Assembly: GCF_004570975.1 (NCBI RefSeq)
Contig: NZ_SPPC01000005.1
Coordinates: forward strand, 186,001 to 250,000
Direction: 5' to 3'
Length of the DNA: 64,000 bases
Origin: Barnesiella sp. WM24
Lineage (GTDB): Bacteria > Bacteroidota > Bacteroidia > Bacteroidales > Muribaculaceae
Position numbers and translations under genes: made by a program. The notes beneath the pieces are model-generated. The model ran no database searches, was not told the origin of the DNA, and worked only from the letters and a program-made list of their open reading frames with translations. Below are positions 62,074 to 64,000 of the stretch, one piece after another; the first letter of the stretch is position 1; each line of letters begins with the position of its first letter.

Positions 62074-63477
62074 ATGAACCGACCTAACCACATTATAGCC
62101 TTATTTCAGGTAGTGGGCATAGCCATGATACTTTCATTGCCTGCTGTGACCTGCCGCCTGTCGGCGCAGAATCAGCGCGGCATGGAGATTCTTGCCAACT
62201 TCGACAGCCGCTTCGAGCATCTCGACTCCCTCATATTCGGTAGCCGCGACAACAACCACCCGGCATCGTTGAGCGTGACCGACTCCATGTCACGCGGCCA
62301 CAGCAGCGAATCGCGGGAAAACCTCAACCGAGCCATCGACCGCAGGACCGAAGCCGAAATCGGCGAGATAAAGAGCCTTACGGGACTCCGGTTTACGGGT
62401 CAGACCTACTACCGCCTCGACGGCGAGCTTGGCATGGACGACGATGACCCCGTGTCGGTCTACAAGGGCAAGCTACAGGCGGAGTTGAGATGGTATCCGT
62501 TTCAGAGCGCGCTCTTCAAGCGTGAAGGACGCATCGAAGAACAGAAAATACGCGGCAAGATTGACAAGCTCGCCTACGACAAGGAAGACCTCGGAATGCT
62601 TGTGGAGCGACAGAAAGAGCGGTTTCGCCAATACAGCGACTCGCTGATGGGCGGCGTGCTGCTGCAGCGCATACGCAACCTCAACATGCTTAGCGCCGCA
62701 TACATGTATCTGCTTGAAAACGAAAATATCCCCAGCGACGACCTGCTCCAGATACTCAACGAGAAAGCCGAGGCTGAACGGATGCTCGCCTCGATTCCCG
62801 GCCGTCACCTCCCGGCGCTCGACCTGTCACGCCCCGCAGGCTATTTCGTTCAGATAGACACCGCCGCCTATATGGACCATGTGCGCAAGACACAATATGA
62901 CATCTCCACGCTACAGCTACAGATGCAACTGCTCGAGCAGCAGGAAAAAAACACGAGCTACTGGACCGAGGTAAACGCCGCGCCGTTTGTGCGCTATTCC
63001 TACTATACGCGTCTTCACGCGCCCAATTCCTCCAATGTCGACGCCGGGCTCGTGTTCACCATTCCCCTTTCGTTTGAGTTCTGGAAGAAAAAAGACTCGC
63101 TTCGCGCCCGCCGCAACATACTCGCGGCTGAAGAGAGCCATATAGCGACGCGCATCATGGAGGCGATCAACGCCATTCTGCTTGACATCGAGCGCTACAA
63201 CAACGCCTCCATCGGTGAATACCGCCGCATGGAAGAGCTGAAAAAATATCTCACCATGCGCGCCAACGCCTACGACAACCGCGTCGGCGAATACAACAGG
63301 CTTGCCAGGATGAAAGAATACAACAGCTATCTTTCCTGCTGCGAGAAATTTATCGAATTTCAGTACCGCAAGGACTGCTGCATAGCCGATCTACAGAAAT
63401 TCCTGACCGACGAGTCGGTGCTCCGCTTCTGCCGCGAGATACCCCTCCAGTCGGTCACTGTCAATATTAACCAGTAA
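62074..63477 (+). CDS. TolC-like outer-membrane channel protein
   Basis: 467 residues: a signal peptide (cleavage near LSAQ), long amphipathic helices with coiled-coil character (EEQKIRGKIDKLAYDKEDLGMLVERQKERFRQYSD as two parts, and a second repeat RTQYDISTLQLQMQLLEQQEKN), and strand-like segments (APFVRYSYYTRLHA, VDAGLVFTIPLSF). The helix-strand-helix repeat is that of TolC-type channels, and a fusion-protein gene follows after 19 bases. Motif similarity is loose. The ATG at 62074 is chosen for the signal peptide; earlier starts at 62011 and 62059 exist. Confidence 0.65.
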   Translation: MNRPNHIIALFQVVGIAMILSLPAVTCRLSAQNQRGMEILANFDSRFEHLDSLIFGSRDNNHPASLSVTDSMSRGHSSESRENLNRAIDRRTEAEIGEIKSLTGLRFTGQTYYRLDGELGMDDDDPVSVYKGKLQAELRWYPFQSALFKREGRIEEQKIRGKIDKLAYDKEDLGMLVERQKERFRQYSDSLMGGVLLQRIRNLNMLSAAYMYLLENENIPSDDLLQILNEKAEAERMLASIPGRHLPALDLSRPAGYFVQIDTAAYMDHVRKTQYDISTLQLQMQLLEQQEKNTSYWTEVNAAPFVRYSYYTRLHAPNSSNVDAGLVFTIPLSFEFWKKKDSLRARRNILAAEESHIATRIMEAINAILLDIERYNNASIGEYRRMEELKKYLTMRANAYDNRVGEYNRLARMKEYNSYLSCCEKFIEFQYRKDCCIADLQKFLTDESVLRFCREIPLQSVTVNINQ

Positions 63478-63496
63478 CAGCCCGCCGATAACAGAT

Positions 63497-64000
63497 ATGA
63501 AAAATTTCACCTACCGCTCCCACGACGAGAAGGAAAACATTGAAGAAATCCTGCGGCAACGAAAACGCAAGGTCAACCGCCAGCAGATTGTCGCAGCCAC
63601 TGTGCTTGGAGTGATTCTGGTAATCCTCGGGCTATATTTCGGAAGAAAAGTCGTCTACTCCGACTTTGACGGCTACATACATGTCGACGCCAACCAGGTG
63701 AGGACTCCTTTTGACATCTTCCTTGACAGCCTATATGTCGAGACCGGCGACATCGTGATGCCCGGCGACACGCTCTACTCCTATTTCATGATGGACATCA
63801 TGAGCGAGCAGGCAAATATCAACACCGAGCCTACAATCGTGGCGCGTAACCGCGACCTTACATTACGCCACAACAGCCTCCTTCAGGAGATTGCCGTGCA
63901 GAAAGTAAGAATCGCCGAACTGCGCAAGCAGATCTCGCTCGAAAACCACAACATCCAGTTTGGTCTCAGCGACAATTCCCACCGCATGGACCTCGAACGA
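63497..64000 (+). CDS. HlyD-like membrane fusion protein, 5' part
   Basis: 168 codons before the window ends. A cytoplasmic charged N-terminus (about 1-30) precedes one membrane helix (IVAATVLGVILVILGLYFG). A biotinyl-lipoyl-like half-domain follows (VRTPFDIFLDSLYVETGDIVMPGDTLYSYF), then the start of a coiled coil (RNRDLTLRHNSLLQEIAVQKVRIAELRKQI). This is the HlyD/AcrA adaptor layout. With the TolC-like gene it should form an export system; the inner-membrane pump is presumably beyond the edge. Confidence 0.75.
   Translation, partial: MKNFTYRSHDEKENIEEILRQRKRKVNRQQIVAATVLGVILVILGLYFGRKVVYSDFDGYIHVDANQVRTPFDIFLDSLYVETGDIVMPGDTLYSYFMMDIMSEQANINTEPTIVARNRDLTLRHNSLLQEIAVQKVRIAELRKQISLENHNIQFGLSDNSHRMDLER

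Noticed and set aside
1-64000. CRISPR arrays, tRNA genes, transposases, phage genes
   Set aside because: I looked for regular repeats, tRNA-like cloverleaf ends and recombinase motifs by eye and saw none; a dedicated scan would be needed to exclude weak cases.

Overview
The window looks like a chromosomal segment from a Bacteroidales bacterium, most likely of the Muribaculaceae or a close relative (inference). Four things point there: Bacteroidetes-type promoters (a TTTG-like -33 box about 19-20 bases before TAnnTTTG) ahead of many genes; absence of obvious Shine-Dalgarno sequences; several families I know mainly from Bacteroidales (DUF6029, Omp28, DUF6048, DUF6452, DUF4199, DUF5672, DUF4286 next to ruvC); and C-terminal sorting-type domains on secreted proteins. 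Most of it is ordinary core genome. I saw no tRNA, rRNA, CRISPR array, transposase or prophage gene.

Layout. 1-5.2 kb: the 3' end of glmM, a small membrane protein, and a minus-strand run dsbD, rRNA methyltransferase, radA. 5.5-8.5 kb: a glycosyltransferase, a GYF_2/CD225 membrane protein, DUF4286, ruvC, then rplU-rpmA behind a promoter and a structured leader. 8.7-14.8 kb: an SLC45-type sugar transporter, a small hypothetical, a tight four-gene block (TlpA thioredoxin, DUF6029 outer-membrane barrel, Omp28 lipoprotein, secreted protein with a sorting-type C-terminus) and a ferredoxin. 15-22.9 kb: an ECF sigma factor, a candidate anti-sigma protein, an LTxxQ periplasmic protein, a giant alpha-2-macroglobulin and an SGNH hydrolase. 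23-25.1 kb: an AT-richer Eco47II-like restriction-modification pair. 25.1-28.3 kb: bioF, a bioG-bioC fusion and bioD; bioA lies alone at 41.5 kb. 28.4-34.2 kb: an RNase D-like exonuclease and a six-gene minus-strand run ending in DUF6452/DUF6048. 34.4-39.4 kb: an OmpA lipoprotein, serC-serA and a membrane-anchored alpha/beta hydrolase. 39.7-44.1 kb: a secreted protein, bioA, DUF5672 and the remnant of a second glycosyltransferase-like gene. 44.2-53.7 kb: pheT, yebC, mscS-type channel, TIGR02757, two DUF1573 proteins, meaB, a His/Lys-rich lipoprotein, mnmD and a beta-carbonic anhydrase. 53.8-61.7 kb: minus-strand lipoprotein, a TPR membrane regulator with a sharp composition change inside it, rpmE2, a hypothetical, a biotin-dependent carboxyltransferase and PBP1A. 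62-64 kb: a TolC-like protein and the start of an HlyD-like fusion protein cut by the window end.

The best candidates for under-described biology are the extracytoplasmic thiol/outer-membrane block at 10.8-14.5 kb, the sigma/anti-sigma/LTxxQ/macroglobulin locus at 15-22.9 kb, and the chimeric-looking TPR regulator at 54.5-56.2 kb. Smaller points are the DNA methyltransferase with an N-terminal helix-turn-helix in a restriction island next to the biotin operon, and a folded leader before rplU. Functions rest on recognised motifs in the translations; no database search was possible.
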